DNA of 64,000 nt from Campylobacter cuniculorum DSM 23162 = LMG 24588. GTDB lineage: Bacteria; Campylobacterota; Campylobacteria; Campylobacterales; Campylobacteraceae. The translations under genes were made by a program, and so were the position numbers. Under the pieces are notes generated by a model that saw only the letters and a program-made list of their open reading frames with translations, did not search any database and was not told the DNA's origin. Numbering within the stretch: the first letter of the stretch is position 1; every line of letters starts with the position of its first letter. The stretch spans positions 682,001 through 746,000 of the forward strand of contig NZ_CP020867.1 of assembly GCF_002104335.1 (NCBI RefSeq), read 5' to 3'. Shown here in pieces: positions 8,425 to 17,987 of this stretch.

Positions 8425-9671
8425 ACTTCAACTCTATTTTTACCATTAGCTTTAGCCTTAGAAAGAGCCGAAGAGGCTTTATCTGCTAAGTCTTTTAATT
8501 TATCTCCGGTTTTACCAAATACAACACCTATGGAGGCTGTAAAGAAAACCTCATCTAAATTAACTAAAATTCCGGTTTTTTTGATATTAACACGAATACG
8601 AGAAAAAATTTTAATGGCTTTTTCTTGTTGAATATTTTTAAGCACAATGCAGATTTTTTCAGGACTATAACGTCCGATTATATCGCGTCCTTTGGTTTCA
8701 TTAACACTTTCTTTTGCACAAATTTTAATTACTTCATCGCCCGCATTGTATCCATATTCATCGTTGATTGTTTTTAATTCATCAACATCCAAAAATGCAA
8801 AAGCGAATTCTTCCTCTGTTTCTTTTGTAGCAAGTTCATTTAAATAATCCTCAATATCTGCAACCACTGCGTTGTAATTTTTAACACCCGATACAGGATC
8901 AATGGTATTATAAGAATTAAGAAATTTCATATTATCCATATAGGCTAAACATCTGTCTAAATAATGATTAAATAATTCTTTATATAAAGGTTTAATCAAA
9001 TAAATATTTAAGCCGTTTTTAAGTAAATTTGTAACCAAAAAATCATCTTTATCGCCCAAGAGTATCACACCAAGCTCATCATAACTATACTTAGCTCTCA
9101 CTTCAGCCAAAAGACCCCCTCCGTCGAGTACAGGCATTTGTGCATCTGCTATGATAAGTTTTGTATCAGGATTATCTTGAAAATAATTCAATGCTTCCTC
9201 TCCGTGTGCAGCAGCCATCACATCAAAAAGCCTTTGAGTGAGATATTTTTTAACTTGATTTCTTTCAGGCATTTTGCTCATCGCTAAAATCACTTTAGTC
9301 TTCGCATAACGTTTAAGTTTGGTGATAGAATCTAAAATTTCATCGATACAAGTTTCACTCTCTTTAAAAATATAATCAAGCACATCTTTTTCCATAAATT
9401 TTTCTCTGGTTTCTTTATTATTATTTGCAGTAAGGATAATCGTAGGAATCTTTTTTTCTGCCATAAAATCAACCACTTCACCTTGAGGTGCATCGGGCAA
9501 AGCAAGATCTACAAAACTTAAAAAATACTCATTTTTTACAAGCTCTTTAGCTTCAGCAAAACTTGAAGCAACATCGACTTCATAGTTAGAAAATTCATTC
9601 TCAATTTTTTTAGCCAAAAGCTTACATAACATCTTATTATCATCAACAAATAAAATCTTTCTAGTCATCAT
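8415..9671 (-). CDS. cbrR: Dual-receiver response regulator with degenerate GGDEF domain (CbrR-like)
   Basis: This 418-residue protein has two CheY-like receivers followed by a GGDEF-type domain. Receiver 1 (about 5-120) has the acidic pair at its N-terminus and the likely phospho-acceptor D55 in FVDLALPD. Receiver 2 (about 130-245) has IADAQMPVLDG and IKPL. The C-terminal domain (about 260-418) keeps the fold signature but carries RYSPEK where the GGDEF signature belongs, so it should not make cyclic-di-GMP. The C. jejuni homologue is CbrR (Cj0643), tied to bile resistance. No partner kinase is encoded nearby. Confidence 0.88.
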   Translation of the reverse strand: MMTRKILFVDDNKMLCKLLAKKIENEFSNYEVDVASSFAEAKELVKNEYFLSFVDLALPDAPQGEVVDFMAEKKIPTIILTANNNKETREKFMEKDVLDYIFKESETCIDEILDSITKLKRYAKTKVILAMSKMPERNQVKKYLTQRLFDVMAAAHGEEALNYFQDNPDTKLIIADAQMPVLDGGGLLAEVRAKYSYDELGVILLGDKDDFLVTNLLKNGLNIYLIKPLYKELFNHYLDRCLAYMDNMKFLNSYNTIDPVSGVKNYNAVVADIEDYLNELATKETEEEFAFAFLDVDELKTINDEYGYNAGDEVIKICAKESVNETKGRDIIGRYSPEKICIVLKNIQQEKAIKIFSRIRVNIKKTGILVNLDEVFFTASIGVVFGKTGDKLKDLADKASSALSKAKANGKNRVEVCS

Positions 9672-9728
9672 AAATCACCTAAAATAAAAATTTTGGGCTA
9701 TTTTAACATAATTAAATCTATAATTAGC

Positions 9729-11252
9729 TTAATTCTTGAGTAAAGTTTTAGCAAATTCTAAGGCTTCTTCACTGACAAGCTCTCCGCTGACCATTCTTGC
9801 AAGTTCTTTAATGCGCTCTTCTTTTTCTAAATTTCTTACTCTGCTTTGTTCTTTTGTTTTTTCGACTAAAAAATGATTGTGTGCTTTAGAAGAGAGTTGT
9901 GGCAAATGAGAGATAGCAAAAATTTGGTAAAAATTTGAAAGCTCATTTAAAACTTTTGCAATACTCATCGCTTCTTTTCCACTCAAATTTGCATCAATTT
10001 CATCAAGAAAAATTATACCTTTTCCTGCGTTTAAAACCTTACATTCTGTCGCAATCAAAGCAAGTCTTAAGCGATTAAGCTCACCCGAACTTAGATTTTT
10101 TAAATGCGTATTTTCAATGCTTAATTTTAACTCATCTTTACCAAATGCTGAAATTTTCTCATTTTGTTCTAATTCAAGCTTGACATCTTTCATGTAAAGA
10201 TTTTTCAAATAATCATTGAGTAAATTCTGTAAATTCTGTAAATTTTTTATCCGTGTTTGGGTTAAAATTTCAGCTTTTTGTTCTAAATTTTGCTCTAAAT
10301 TTTGCACTTTTTTTTCAAGATTTTTTTTCTCAAAACTCAAATTTTCATAATGTTGTAATTCTTTTTTCTTTTGCTCTAAAACCTCTAAAGACTTTTCTAT
10401 GCTCTCATAACGTTTAATAAGATAGGATAGATTTTCGATTCTATCAAGCATTTTTTCAATATCCATTTCAATTGTGTCAAATTTTTGATTTTGAGCAATG
10501 ATTCTTAACTCATTAATGCATTCTGAAAAAAAACTCGAATCCACTTCACTCAAATTTAAAGCGTTTATAACCGCACTTTCAAGTTCAAAAATCGCCTCCG
10601 CTTTACTCCAAGCTTGTTCTAATTTATCTTTTTTTGAAAGCTTTTTTTTAAGATTTAAAAGCTCTTCGTATTCACCGATTTTAGGATTGATTGATGCAAT
10701 CTTTTCAATTTGAGAATTCGCAAGTTCTTTTAATTCTTCTATTTTTTTTTCTTCTTCTAAAATCTTTTTTAATGCATCAAAGGCTTGATTAAATTCTTGA
10801 AAATTCTTTTGAAATTCTGTTTTAAATTCCTTAAAATTAGGATTTTTTTGAAGTTCTAAAGTATCGAGGAGCGTTAAAAATTTTTCATTGCTGAATTCAT
10901 TGTTTTCTTTAGAACCCAGATATTTGATGAAACTCTTACTTAAAATTTGCAAACTTTTTTTACTGATACTCTGATTATTGATAAAATATTTTGTATTTTT
11001 TTCCTTGAGAAGCTTAAAAATATTTTCATCTTCGCTTTCTATGCCAAAGCTTTCTAAATCCAGCTTGTCATCAAGTTCTATTTCAACAAATTTTGCTTCG
11101 CTTTCACTCAAAGCAAAGGCAGATAAAATCGCCTTAAAAAGTATGGATTTTCCCGCACCGCTTAATCCTGTAAAAACCACAAGACCGGGCTTGATATAAA
11201 GCTCACTCTGTTTAAAACCTAAATTTTCTTTGATTAAAATTCTATGAATCAT
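9729..11252 (-). CDS. recN: DNA repair protein RecN
   Basis: This 507-residue SMC-like ATPase acts in double-strand-break repair. The N-terminal Walker A GLSGAGKS (about 31-38), a long central coiled coil rich in E, K and L (about 150-340), the ABC signature [13 protein letters not shown] and Walker [14 protein letters not shown] are all seen. It is somewhat shorter than E. coli RecN, as in other Campylobacter. It is immediately downstream of nadK with no gap. It is the homologue of Cj0642. Confidence 0.92.
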   Translation of the reverse strand: MIHRILIKENLGFKQSELYIKPGLVVFTGLSGAGKSILFKAILSAFALSESEAKFVEIELDDKLDLESFGIESEDENIFKLLKEKNTKYFINNQSISKKSLQILSKSFIKYLGSKENNEFSNEKFLTLLDTLELQKNPNFKEFKTEFQKNFQEFNQAFDALKKILEEEKKIEELKELANSQIEKIASINPKIGEYEELLNLKKKLSKKDKLEQAWSKAEAIFELESAVINALNLSEVDSSFFSECINELRIIAQNQKFDTIEMDIEKMLDRIENLSYLIKRYESIEKSLEVLEQKKKELQHYENLSFEKKNLEKKVQNLEQNLEQKAEILTQTRIKNLQNLQNLLNDYLKNLYMKDVKLELEQNEKISAFGKDELKLSIENTHLKNLSSGELNRLRLALIATECKVLNAGKGIIFLDEIDANLSGKEAMSIAKVLNELSNFYQIFAISHLPQLSSKAHNHFLVEKTKEQSRVRNLEKEERIKELARMVSGELVSEEALEFAKTLLKN

Positions 11253-12113
11253 TTAATTTCCCCAACCTAGTTTTTCTTTTAAAATTTGAAAATAATCTCT
11301 ATTTTTAGGGTGGATTAAAGCCACACTTTTATCACTTAAAGCCACTTTTACACTTTTAAAATCATTCATATTAAAATTTTCTTGTCCATCTATGCAAAAA
11401 ATACACTCGCTCGCTCTGACTTCAAGCTCAAAACCTCGCGGTAAAACAATGGGTCTTTGAGTCAAAGAATGCGAACAAACCGGAGTTAAAATAAAAACTT
11501 CAGCTAAGGTATAAACAATAGGACCATTTGCACTCAAATTATAAGCCGTAGAACCTGCAGGAGAAGAAATAATGAGCCCATCCCCAAAGTATTGATTGAA
11601 CATTTTATCATTGCGATACACTTCTATATGAGCCATTGATTGAGAATGTTTTCTGTAAAAAACCACATCATTAAAAGCATTTTTATAAATGATTTTATCT
11701 TCTTGTGTCTCTAGCATAAGATCAAGCATAAAAGGTTTTTCAATTCTAAATTTTCCGCAGAAAAATTCATCAAAAAATTGTTTTGCACCTTCAACCTTAA
11801 AATCAGTTAAAAAACCAAGTCTTCCTGCATTAATACCCAAAAGTGCTTTATCATATTCATAAGCTTTTCGACAAAGTGAGATTAAAGTTCCATCTCCTCC
11901 TAAAGAAATCAAAAAATCACTCTGTTTAAAAAGTTCGTCCAAATCATAACTTTTAAGTTTTAATGCTTTAGAGCTTTGTTTTAAGAGCAAAAGTTCTATA
12001 CCTCTTTGCTCTAAACTTTGTTTTATCTCTAAAATTTCTGCATCGAAATTTGAATTTGGTTTTGTTACAAGCCCGATTTTTCGTATATTTTTATAGTCTA
12101 ATTTATTTTGCAT
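11253..12113 (-). CDS. nadK: NAD kinase
   Basis: This 286-residue enzyme phosphorylates NAD to NADP. The family motif GGDGT lies in LISLGGDGTLISLCRKA near residue 91, followed by GINAGRLGFLTDF, NDVVF and the glycine-rich SSPAGSTAYNLSANGPIV, as in bacterial NadK. Its stop abuts the recN start, and the order nadK-recN is that of C. jejuni (Cj0641-Cj0642). It is divergent from aspS, with about 86 bp of shared promoter region between them. Confidence 0.93.
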   Translation of the reverse strand: MQNKLDYKNIRKIGLVTKPNSNFDAEILEIKQSLEQRGIELLLLKQSSKALKLKSYDLDELFKQSDFLISLGGDGTLISLCRKAYEYDKALLGINAGRLGFLTDFKVEGAKQFFDEFFCGKFRIEKPFMLDLMLETQEDKIIYKNAFNDVVFYRKHSQSMAHIEVYRNDKMFNQYFGDGLIISSPAGSTAYNLSANGPIVYTLAEVFILTPVCSHSLTQRPIVLPRGFELEVRASECIFCIDGQENFNMNDFKSVKVALSDKSVALIHPKNRDYFQILKEKLGWGN

Positions 12114-12199
12114 AAAAAATTATAGCAAATCTTAGCTAAGTAAAAGAATAAAAAAGTTACAATTTGAGTTAAAAATATTTTTCTAACAAAGGAAAAGCA

Positions 12200-13945
12200 T
12201 TGAGGAGTCATTATAATACAGACTTAAATCTTAGCAATGTTGGGCAAATTGTGAAACTTTGTGGTTGGGTCAATAGCTACCGCGACCACGGAGGTGTCAT
12301 TTTTATTGATTTAAGAGATAGAAGTGGGATTATCCAGCTTGTATGCGACCCACAAGATAATGAAAAAGCCCATGAAAAAGCTTCTAAAATAAGAAATGAA
12401 TTTGTTTTGATTGTTGAGGGTAAAATTCGTCCGCGTGGAGAAGAACTTGTTAATTCTAAGTTAAAAACCGGAGAAATCGAAGTCGTTGTTTCAAATTTAA
12501 TCATAGAAAATGAAAGTGCAGTGCCCCCTTTTATAATAGGCGATGAAAGTGTTAATGAAGAATTGCGTTTAAAATATCGTTTTTTGGATTTAAGAAATCC
12601 TAAGCTTTATGAAAATTTTGCCTTGCGTTCTAAAGTCTGTATGGCAGCAAGAACTTCTCTTGTTAATATGGGTTTTTTAGAAGTAGAAACGCCCATTCTT
12701 ACAAAGGCAACTCCTGAAGGAGCAAGGGATTATCTCGTGCCTTCTCGTGTGCATAGAGGTGAATTTTACGCTCTTCCGCAAAGTCCTCAACTCTTTAAAC
12801 AACTCTTAATGTGTGCGGGTTTTGAACGTTATTTTCAAATCGCAAAATGCTTTAGAGATGAAGATTTAAGAGCTGATAGACAACCTGAATTCACACAAAT
12901 TGATGTTGAAATGAGTTTTTGTGAGCAAAAAGATGTGATTGAAGTGGCTGAAATTTTTTTAAGGGATATTTTTAAAGCCTGCGGCAAAGAAATCAATACG
13001 CCTTTGCGTCAAATGTCTTATAAGGAAGCAATGGAGCATTATGGTTGTGATAAGCCTGATTTGAGATTTGATTTAAAACTCATTGATGTGATAGATATTT
13101 TTGCAAGAAGTAATAATGAAATTTTTGCAAATATTGCTAAAGATACAAAGAAAAATCGCATCAAGGCTTTAAAAGTCCCAAAAGGGGATACAATTTTTTC
13201 AAAAAGGCAAATGCAAAGATTTGAAGAATTTGTGCGTAAATTTGGAGCACAAGGCCTGGCTTTCATTCAAGTTAAAGAGGAGGGACTTAAGGGTCCTCTT
13301 TGTAAATTCTTTACTCAAGAGGATTTGGATGAGCTTAGCAAAAGATGTGCTTTAGAAGTTGGTGATGTGGTATTTTTTGGTGCGGGGTCTAAAAAAATTG
13401 TACTTGATTATATGGGACGCTTTAGAATTTTCTTAGCTCAAGAGCTTAAACTCATTAATCCTGATGCGTTAGAATTTGTGTGGATTGTTGATTTTCCGAT
13501 GTTTGAGGAAAATGAAGAGGGAACTCATTCAGCCATGCACCATCCTTTTACTATGCCAAAAAATATTGATGAAAAAGAGATAGAGGATATTAGCTCTATA
13601 GCCTATGATATTGTGTTAAATGGTGTAGAATTAGGAGGTGGAAGTATAAGAATTCATAAACATGAAATTCAACAAAAAGTGTTTAAGCTTTTAAATATTG
13701 ATGAAAATGAACAAAAAGAAAAGTTTGACTTCTTGCTTGATGCTTTGAGTTTTGGAGCACCGCCACACGGAGGGATTGCAATAGGGCTTGACAGGCTTAT
13801 TATGTTGCTAAGTAAAGCAAATAGCATAAGAGAAGTGATAGCCTTTCCAAAAACTCAAAAAGCACAATGTCTGATGACTCAAGCACCTTCAGCACCAAGC
13901 AGTGAAGCCTTAAGAGAGCTTGGAATTAAATTAAGGGAGAATTAA
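12200..13945 (+). CDS. aspS: Aspartyl-tRNA synthetase
   Basis: This 581-residue class IIb synthetase starts at TTG (MRSHYNTDL), with AAAGGAAAAG upstream. That start gives the conserved N-terminus; no ATG lies at the right place. It has an N-terminal OB-fold anticodon domain, motif 2 in [20 protein letters not shown], a bacterial insertion domain and motif 3 [12 protein letters not shown]. In epsilonproteobacteria this enzyme is usually non-discriminating, also charging tRNA-Asn with aspartate for GatCAB amidation. That is family knowledge, not visible here. It overlaps no gene and is followed one base later by adk. Confidence 0.95.
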   Translation: MRSHYNTDLNLSNVGQIVKLCGWVNSYRDHGGVIFIDLRDRSGIIQLVCDPQDNEKAHEKASKIRNEFVLIVEGKIRPRGEELVNSKLKTGEIEVVVSNLIIENESAVPPFIIGDESVNEELRLKYRFLDLRNPKLYENFALRSKVCMAARTSLVNMGFLEVETPILTKATPEGARDYLVPSRVHRGEFYALPQSPQLFKQLLMCAGFERYFQIAKCFRDEDLRADRQPEFTQIDVEMSFCEQKDVIEVAEIFLRDIFKACGKEINTPLRQMSYKEAMEHYGCDKPDLRFDLKLIDVIDIFARSNNEIFANIAKDTKKNRIKALKVPKGDTIFSKRQMQRFEEFVRKFGAQGLAFIQVKEEGLKGPLCKFFTQEDLDELSKRCALEVGDVVFFGAGSKKIVLDYMGRFRIFLAQELKLINPDALEFVWIVDFPMFEENEEGTHSAMHHPFTMPKNIDEKEIEDISSIAYDIVLNGVELGGGSIRIHKHEIQQKVFKLLNIDENEQKEKFDFLLDALSFGAPPHGGIAIGLDRLIMLLSKANSIREVIAFPKTQKAQCLMTQAPSAPSSEALRELGIKLREN

Positions 13946-13946
13946 A

Positions 13947-14522
13947 ATGAAACAATTGTTTTTAATTATAGGTGCTCCGGGTAGTGGAAAGACTACGGAT
14001 GCAAGTTTGATTGCAAAGTCGGATGAAAATATTTCCCATTATTCAACCGGAGATTTGCTCAGAGAAGAAGTTGCAAGCGGAACTGAGCTCGGACAAAGAA
14101 TTGATAGTTTTATTTCTAAGGGAAAATTAGTGCCCATAGATATAGTCATTCATGCTATTATTTCAGCTCTTAAAAGTGCTAAGACAAAAATCATAATCAT
14201 CGATGGCTATCCAAGAAGTGTGGAACAGATGGTAGAATTTGACAAGATTCTTAAACATCAAAGCGAAGTTACACTTAAAGGAGTGTTTGAAGTACGTGTG
14301 AGCGAAGAGGTAGCAAAAGAAAGAATTTTAGGTAGAGCCAGAGGGGCCGATGATAATGAAGAGGTGTTTTACAATAGAATGAAAGTCTATCTTGAACCTT
14401 TAAGTGAAATTTTGGATTTTTATCAAAAAAAAGAACTTCATTTTGTGATCAATGGTGAAAGAGCGATTGAACCTATAGTAGAAGATATGAAAAATCTTAT
14501 CAAAGAAATTGAAAATCAATGA
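13947..14522 (+). CDS. adk: Adenylate kinase
   Basis: This 191-residue enzyme interconverts AMP, ADP and ATP. The P-loop GAPGSGKTT is at residues 8-16, the AMP-binding segment is [11 protein letters not shown] and [10 protein letters not shown] follows. The lid is short and lacks the four-cysteine zinc motif, matching the short-type Campylobacter enzyme. It starts one base after aspS stops, so the two are probably cotranscribed. It is the homologue of Cj0639. Confidence 0.93.
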   Translation: MKQLFLIIGAPGSGKTTDASLIAKSDENISHYSTGDLLREEVASGTELGQRIDSFISKGKLVPIDIVIHAIISALKSAKTKIIIIDGYPRSVEQMVEFDKILKHQSEVTLKGVFEVRVSEEVAKERILGRARGADDNEEVFYNRMKVYLEPLSEILDFYQKKELHFVINGERAIEPIVEDMKNLIKEIENQ

Positions 14523-14570
14523 AAGATAAAAAATTAATGAAAAAAGTATCATTACCAATATTAAAATGCT

Positions 14571-14699
14571 GGAAGTTTTGAAACAGAAACTAAACTAATA
14601 ATGGGATGGTTTGGTGGAGATTTTAAAAGCACTCTTGATAATAGTGCTAAAGAAATAGTCAATCTCATTAAAAAATATTATATAAAAAAGGAGAAATGA
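14571..14699 (+). pseudogene. Flavodoxin-like gene remnant between adk and ppa
   Basis: A plus-strand frame without a proper start reads GSFETETKLIMGWFGGDFKS and continues to about 42 residues, ending at a TGA that overlaps the ppa ATG. The composition and the LIMGWFGG..STLDNSAKEI pattern look like the C-terminal helix region of a flavodoxin-like or NADPH-quinone-reductase-type protein. The frame is blocked upstream by stops. In C. jejuni, as I recall, adk and ppa are adjacent with nothing between, so this looks like debris left by an insertion and deletion. The family call is weak. Confidence 0.35.
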
Positions 14700-15217
14700 T
14701 GGATGTATCAAAGATAAAAATCGGAGAAATTCCAAATAAAATTAACGCAGTGATTGAAATTCCTTATGGTTCAAATGTTAAATACGAGCTGGATAAAGAA
14801 AGTGGTGCAGTTTTTGTTAATCGTATCGTTGCAAGTGCAATGTTTTATCCAGCAAATTATGGTTTTATCCCTAATACTTTGGGACAAGATGGTGATCCTA
14901 TAGATATTTTAGTTTTAACTGAATATCCTGTTGAACCTAAATCTGTATTTCCTTGCCGTTTGATTGGGGTTTTGATAATGGAAGATGAGAGTGGAATAGA
15001 TGAAAAACTTTTAGCTGTGCCACATACTAAGATTGACGCAAGATATGATAATATAAAAAGTTACACCGATTTACCGCAAGCGACTTTGAATAAAATTAAA
15101 AATTTCTTTGAAACTTATAAGATGTTAGAGCCAGATAAATGGGTTAAAGTGCAAGATTTTAAAGACCAAAACGCTGCAATAGAAATTTTAGAAAAAGGTA
15201 TTAAAAACTATAAGTAA
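14696..15217 (+). CDS. ppa: Inorganic pyrophosphatase
   Basis: This 173-residue family I pyrophosphatase hydrolyses PPi and so drives biosynthetic reactions. The substrate-binding stretch EIPYGSNVKYELDKESG, the YPANYGFIP motif and the metal-binding GDPIDILVLT are all intact. GGAG lies upstream of the ATG, with a second ATG directly following, so the start is uncertain by one residue. A strong terminator hairpin follows. It is the homologue of Cj0638. Confidence 0.95.
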   Translation: MMDVSKIKIGEIPNKINAVIEIPYGSNVKYELDKESGAVFVNRIVASAMFYPANYGFIPNTLGQDGDPIDILVLTEYPVEPKSVFPCRLIGVLIMEDESGIDEKLLAVPHTKIDARYDNIKSYTDLPQATLNKIKNFFETYKMLEPDKWVKVQDFKDQNAAIEILEKGIKNYK

Positions 15218-15225
15218 CTCAAATT

Positions 15226-15256
15226 AAACGATGAAAGTCTTTGCTTTTCATCGTTT
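15226..15256 (+). terminator. Terminator after ppa
   Basis: A perfect 11-bp stem (AAACGATGAAA with TTTCATCGTTT) encloses a 9-base loop 8 bp after the ppa stop. Its 3' arm ends in T3, followed by AT-rich sequence. It is also the last backbone-like element before the decayed mobile region. Confidence 0.8.
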
Positions 15257-15505
15257 ATAATTTATACTTTCTATCCTAAGCTTTCTTGGTTTTATTTTAA
15301 AGAATAATGCTCTTTAGTTTTTATTAAGGATTATAAAAGAGAAAAAATAATTCTTTAACAAACAATCTTAATGAAATTTTAAAATGTTTATAAAACATGC
15401 TGTTTTTTTATCTCTCTTTTTATATTTTTCATCTCTTTATTATATAAGTTTTAATTATTTCTTTAAATTATAAATTCTTAAGTTAAAGAAAAGTTATTAA
15501 AAATT

Positions 15506-15527
15506 GGCTCTGTTAAAATATATTATT
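15506..15527 (+). repeat. 22-bp repeat, copy 2, terminal repeat of decayed element
   Basis: This is identical to 956-977. It lies 9 bp beyond the stop codon of the restriction-endonuclease pseudogene and marks the left edge of the restriction-modification remnant. The opposite end of the element, upstream of the transposase fragment, has been lost at the junction near 17400, so the inverted partner cannot be shown. Interpretation as an IS1595-type terminal repeat is inference. Confidence 0.6.
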
Positions 15528-15536
15528 AATTATATA

Positions 15537-16350
15537 TTACTTCCTAAGCCCGGTTCCATTTTTAATTACAGTTGCTATATATAATGCTTGTTCTGATTTA
15601 CCATGTTGTGGCATACGTTTTATTGTAGAGTTTTTAATAAAATTTTGCTTTGTTATGTAACCCATTATATGAATATTAAACAAATTACTATCAGTTTGCT
15701 CTACATAAACCCTAGCATAAAAATCATATATATTTTAATTCAATTTCTTGTAAGGTAATCAAATTAGTATTAAATTGTATTCGGTTATTACTTATGCAAT
15801 AGTTAAGATATTGTTGCCAATTATTTATTTCAATACTGCTAGGCACTTTTCTATAAAATTTTTGGATATGCTAAAAAGTCATCATTTAAAATAGCTCCAT
15901 AATCCACTATGCTATTTTTCTTATGTCTGTCAGTAATCCTTGTGGATTTTATCTCCATTGTAAATATTCTAGCATTTTTTAAAAGTTCCTTTGTGTTTTC
16001 GTTTATTGCTCCATTTGGATTATTTGTAGCATCTAAATTTATAGCACTTATTACTGATTGTAGATTAGTGTTTTGCTTTTTAAATACTATGCAATCTAGT
16101 GGAGCGTGTTTTTTTAGTTATTGACTCTAAAATCATCGTAATCTAAAATAGCATAATCAGAATACCTAACTATATGTTCTTTTAATGCATACTCCGCAAT
16201 TTTACCTATTGTGGTATCTTTTATTATATCGGCTATGATTCCCAAGTATTTTGTGTATGTGCTGCAATTATTTTGATTTGTTCTAGTAACTCACTGGGGC
16301 AAGAAACATTTTTATACAAGATAATATCTTGTGAAGTTATCTTTTAACTC
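15537..16350 (-). pseudogene. Decayed type II restriction endonuclease
   Basis: Directly downstream of the methyltransferase pseudogene, the minus strand encodes a protein broken by several stops and frameshifts. Readable pieces in order include SCPSELLEQIKIIAAHTQNT, IADIIKDTTIGKIAEYALKE, an acidic YAILDYDDF segment, TMEIKSTRITDRH, and a C-terminus GYITKQNFIKNSTIKRMPQH running to a stop at 15537. The EIKS piece fits the E-x-K half of a PD-(D/E)xK nuclease site. Position after a DNA methyltransferase and the nuclease-like core suggest the cognate restriction enzyme. The specificity is not recognisable. Confidence 0.6.
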
Positions 16351-16356
16351 CTTATG

Positions 16357-17142
16357 TTAAATATTAGCAATAAAACTATCAATTCTATCAATAGCTTGTG
16401 TATAGTAGCTTTTATCTAATTCGCATCCTATTACTTGCCTATTGTTTTTAATGGCAGAAATAATTTCGCTACCACTTCCTGCAAAAGGTATAAAAACTAA
16501 ATCGTTCTCATTTGAGTGGGCTTTTATTAGTCTATCACATAACTTTTGAGCCTTTACTGTGGGGTGAAAACAACGTTCAATGCTTGACTGACTAGCCTCT
16601 GTTATATCACACCATACATTAGAAACTCTTTTATGAGTATTTGTTCTAGGTTTGCCATTTGCACCTAAATCTTTTCTTGTAGATTTTTCATCAGTATAAG
16701 GGATATTAAACGTGTAGTTTTAACTTTTTGTAAGAAATAAAAAATCCTCTCTTGCTGACATGTAGTTTGTTTTTGCTCCTATACCACGAGTATTAAGCTG
16801 CGTAACCCAGTTTTTAATGTTAAAAAATTTTTCATCCTCTATCATTATTGCAAGTCTAGCAGATGTTAATGGTTTATGTCCTACGCCACCCCATAAAATA
16901 AGAGTTCCACTATCCTTTAACACTCTTTTTGCTTCAAGTAACCATATTTTAGACCAAGCAAGATACTCTTTAACATCTTTAAATTTACCAAAATCAAACT
17001 CTCCACATATCTCAAAGTATGGTGGGTCTGCTATTATTAAATCAATGCTATTACTTTTTAGATGATTTTTCATAAAGCTGATAGCATCTATATTATAAAA
17101 TGAGTAGTTTTTATTACTATCTAATTTTAATACTCTACTCAT
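16357..17142 (-). pseudogene. DNA adenine methyltransferase with in-frame stop
   Basis: The ORF starts MSRVLKLDSNKNYSFYNID and carries the catalytic motif DPPY near residue 40, then ends at a TAA (16720-16722). The same frame continues without a shift (NYTFNIPYTDEKS...) through FHPTVKAQKL and the SAM-binding FAGSG, then GCELDKSYY, to a stop at 16357. The order catalytic motif first, FxGxG last is that of beta-class N6-adenine or N4-cytosine methyltransferases. One nonsense codon therefore splits an otherwise full 261-residue enzyme. It might survive by readthrough, but the neighbouring nuclease is clearly dead. Confidence 0.85.
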
Positions 17143-17187
17143 TTTTTATCTTTTATGCAACCAATAACGGCACAGCAGATCTATTTG

Positions 17188-17406
17188 CTATATCAATGAT
17201 TTACTTATGCAATTAGTATTAATTATGTGATTTAGTAGTATCCGCTCTTTATTTTGTATTGTTTCTTTCGCAAAATTTATGAAATTATAGTAAACAAGAT
17301 AGTTATTAAGATACTTTGTAGCAACGCCTTTAAAGTTATAGGTTATCATCGTTTTTAATCTGCTTGGTAGCTGTTGATAGATTAAAAAATTTAATATTTT
17401 TGATTT
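17188..17406 (-). pseudogene. IS1595-like transposase C-terminal fragment
   Basis: An open minus-strand frame of about 70 codons without a start reads IYQQLPSRLKTMITYNFKGV and continues TKYLNNYLVYYNFINFAKET before a TAG at 17188. The F-K/R-G-V-x-T-K-Y-L-x-N-Y-L pattern near the C-terminus is characteristic, as I know the family, of IS1595/ISXO2-like DDE transposases. The N-terminal catalytic part is missing: the frame meets unrelated plasmid-type coding sequence on the other strand near 17402. It lies just upstream of the methyltransferase, same strand. Confidence 0.65.
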
Positions 17407-17566
17407 TCATAAAGGAGATTTAGCACAGGCTTGGGAGAAATGTGCTAAAGCCTTGTTTGATTTTGTGGAGGAGAAAGAAAAATTCTATAAGGATTTTGAA
17501 AGGAACGAGGAGAAATTCATTGATTATTGTTTTGATATTAAGGAGGAGAATTTGCGGGAAAAATAA
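17402..17566 (+). pseudogene. C-terminal remnant of an unidentified protein, probably plasmid-derived
   Basis: A plus-strand frame without a start reads DFHKGDLAQAWEKCAKALFD and continues as a highly charged helix (FVEEKEKFYKDFERNEEKF...) for about 54 codons to a TAA. Highly charged tails of this type occur in relaxases and replication proteins of Campylobacter plasmids, and the next gene is a plasmid-type ribbon-helix-helix protein. Its parent cannot be named. Its abrupt start coincides with the end of the transposase fragment, marking a recombination junction near 17400. Confidence 0.45.
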
Positions 17567-17707
17567 AATCTTTGATTTAAGGAGTTAAAACGCAAAACAT
17601 AACTTAATCAATGGTATAAAAATGGTTATAAATGATTTAAAGGATTGTTAATCATATTTTTAATAGAATTGATTAATGTTTTTAAAATAATAAAGAAAGG
17701 ATTAAAA

Positions 17708-17905
17708 ATGAGTGTTTTAAAAAATCATTTCAAAGATATGAGTGTGGAGAAAAAGACAAAGGGCAGGACTAAAAAAACGCAAGGAAAAAGAGACAAGGTT
17801 TATTCTTTTTATTGCACAGAAGAAGAGCTTAAAGAACTTAATGCTAAGGCTGAACAAAGGCATTTGAGTCTGTCAGAATATTTTAGAATGAAAATTTTTG
17901 ATTAG
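17708..17905 (+). CDS. Small ribbon-helix-helix DNA-binding protein, MobC/CopG-like
   Basis: I chose the ATG at 17708 (AAAGAAAGG upstream) giving 65 residues, instead of a longer frame from 17645. After a basic N-terminus (KKTKGRTKKTQGKRDK) comes a beta strand VYSFYCTEEELKELNAKAEQ and a helix ending LSLSEYFRMKIFD. That is the pattern of plasmid mobilisation accessory proteins and CopG-type repressors. It follows a decayed plasmid-type gene and precedes small membrane proteins, consistent with an integrated plasmid remnant. It appears intact. Confidence 0.65.
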   Translation: MSVLKNHFKDMSVEKKTKGRTKKTQGKRDKVYSFYCTEEELKELNAKAEQRHLSLSEYFRMKIFD

Positions 17906-17987
17906 GATTTAGGTGATGTTTTGTGAAAAGAATATATAATATAAAAGGGTAAAAATTTTATGAGTAAAAAAGATGAATTAAAAATTA

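Noticed and set aside
15909-16124. Plus-strand 71-codon hydrophobic ORF
   Set aside because: It is the antisense of the restriction-endonuclease pseudogene, whose minus-strand frames make better protein sense.
16817-17065. Plus-strand 82-codon ORF
   Set aside because: Antisense to the methyltransferase with its DPPY motif.
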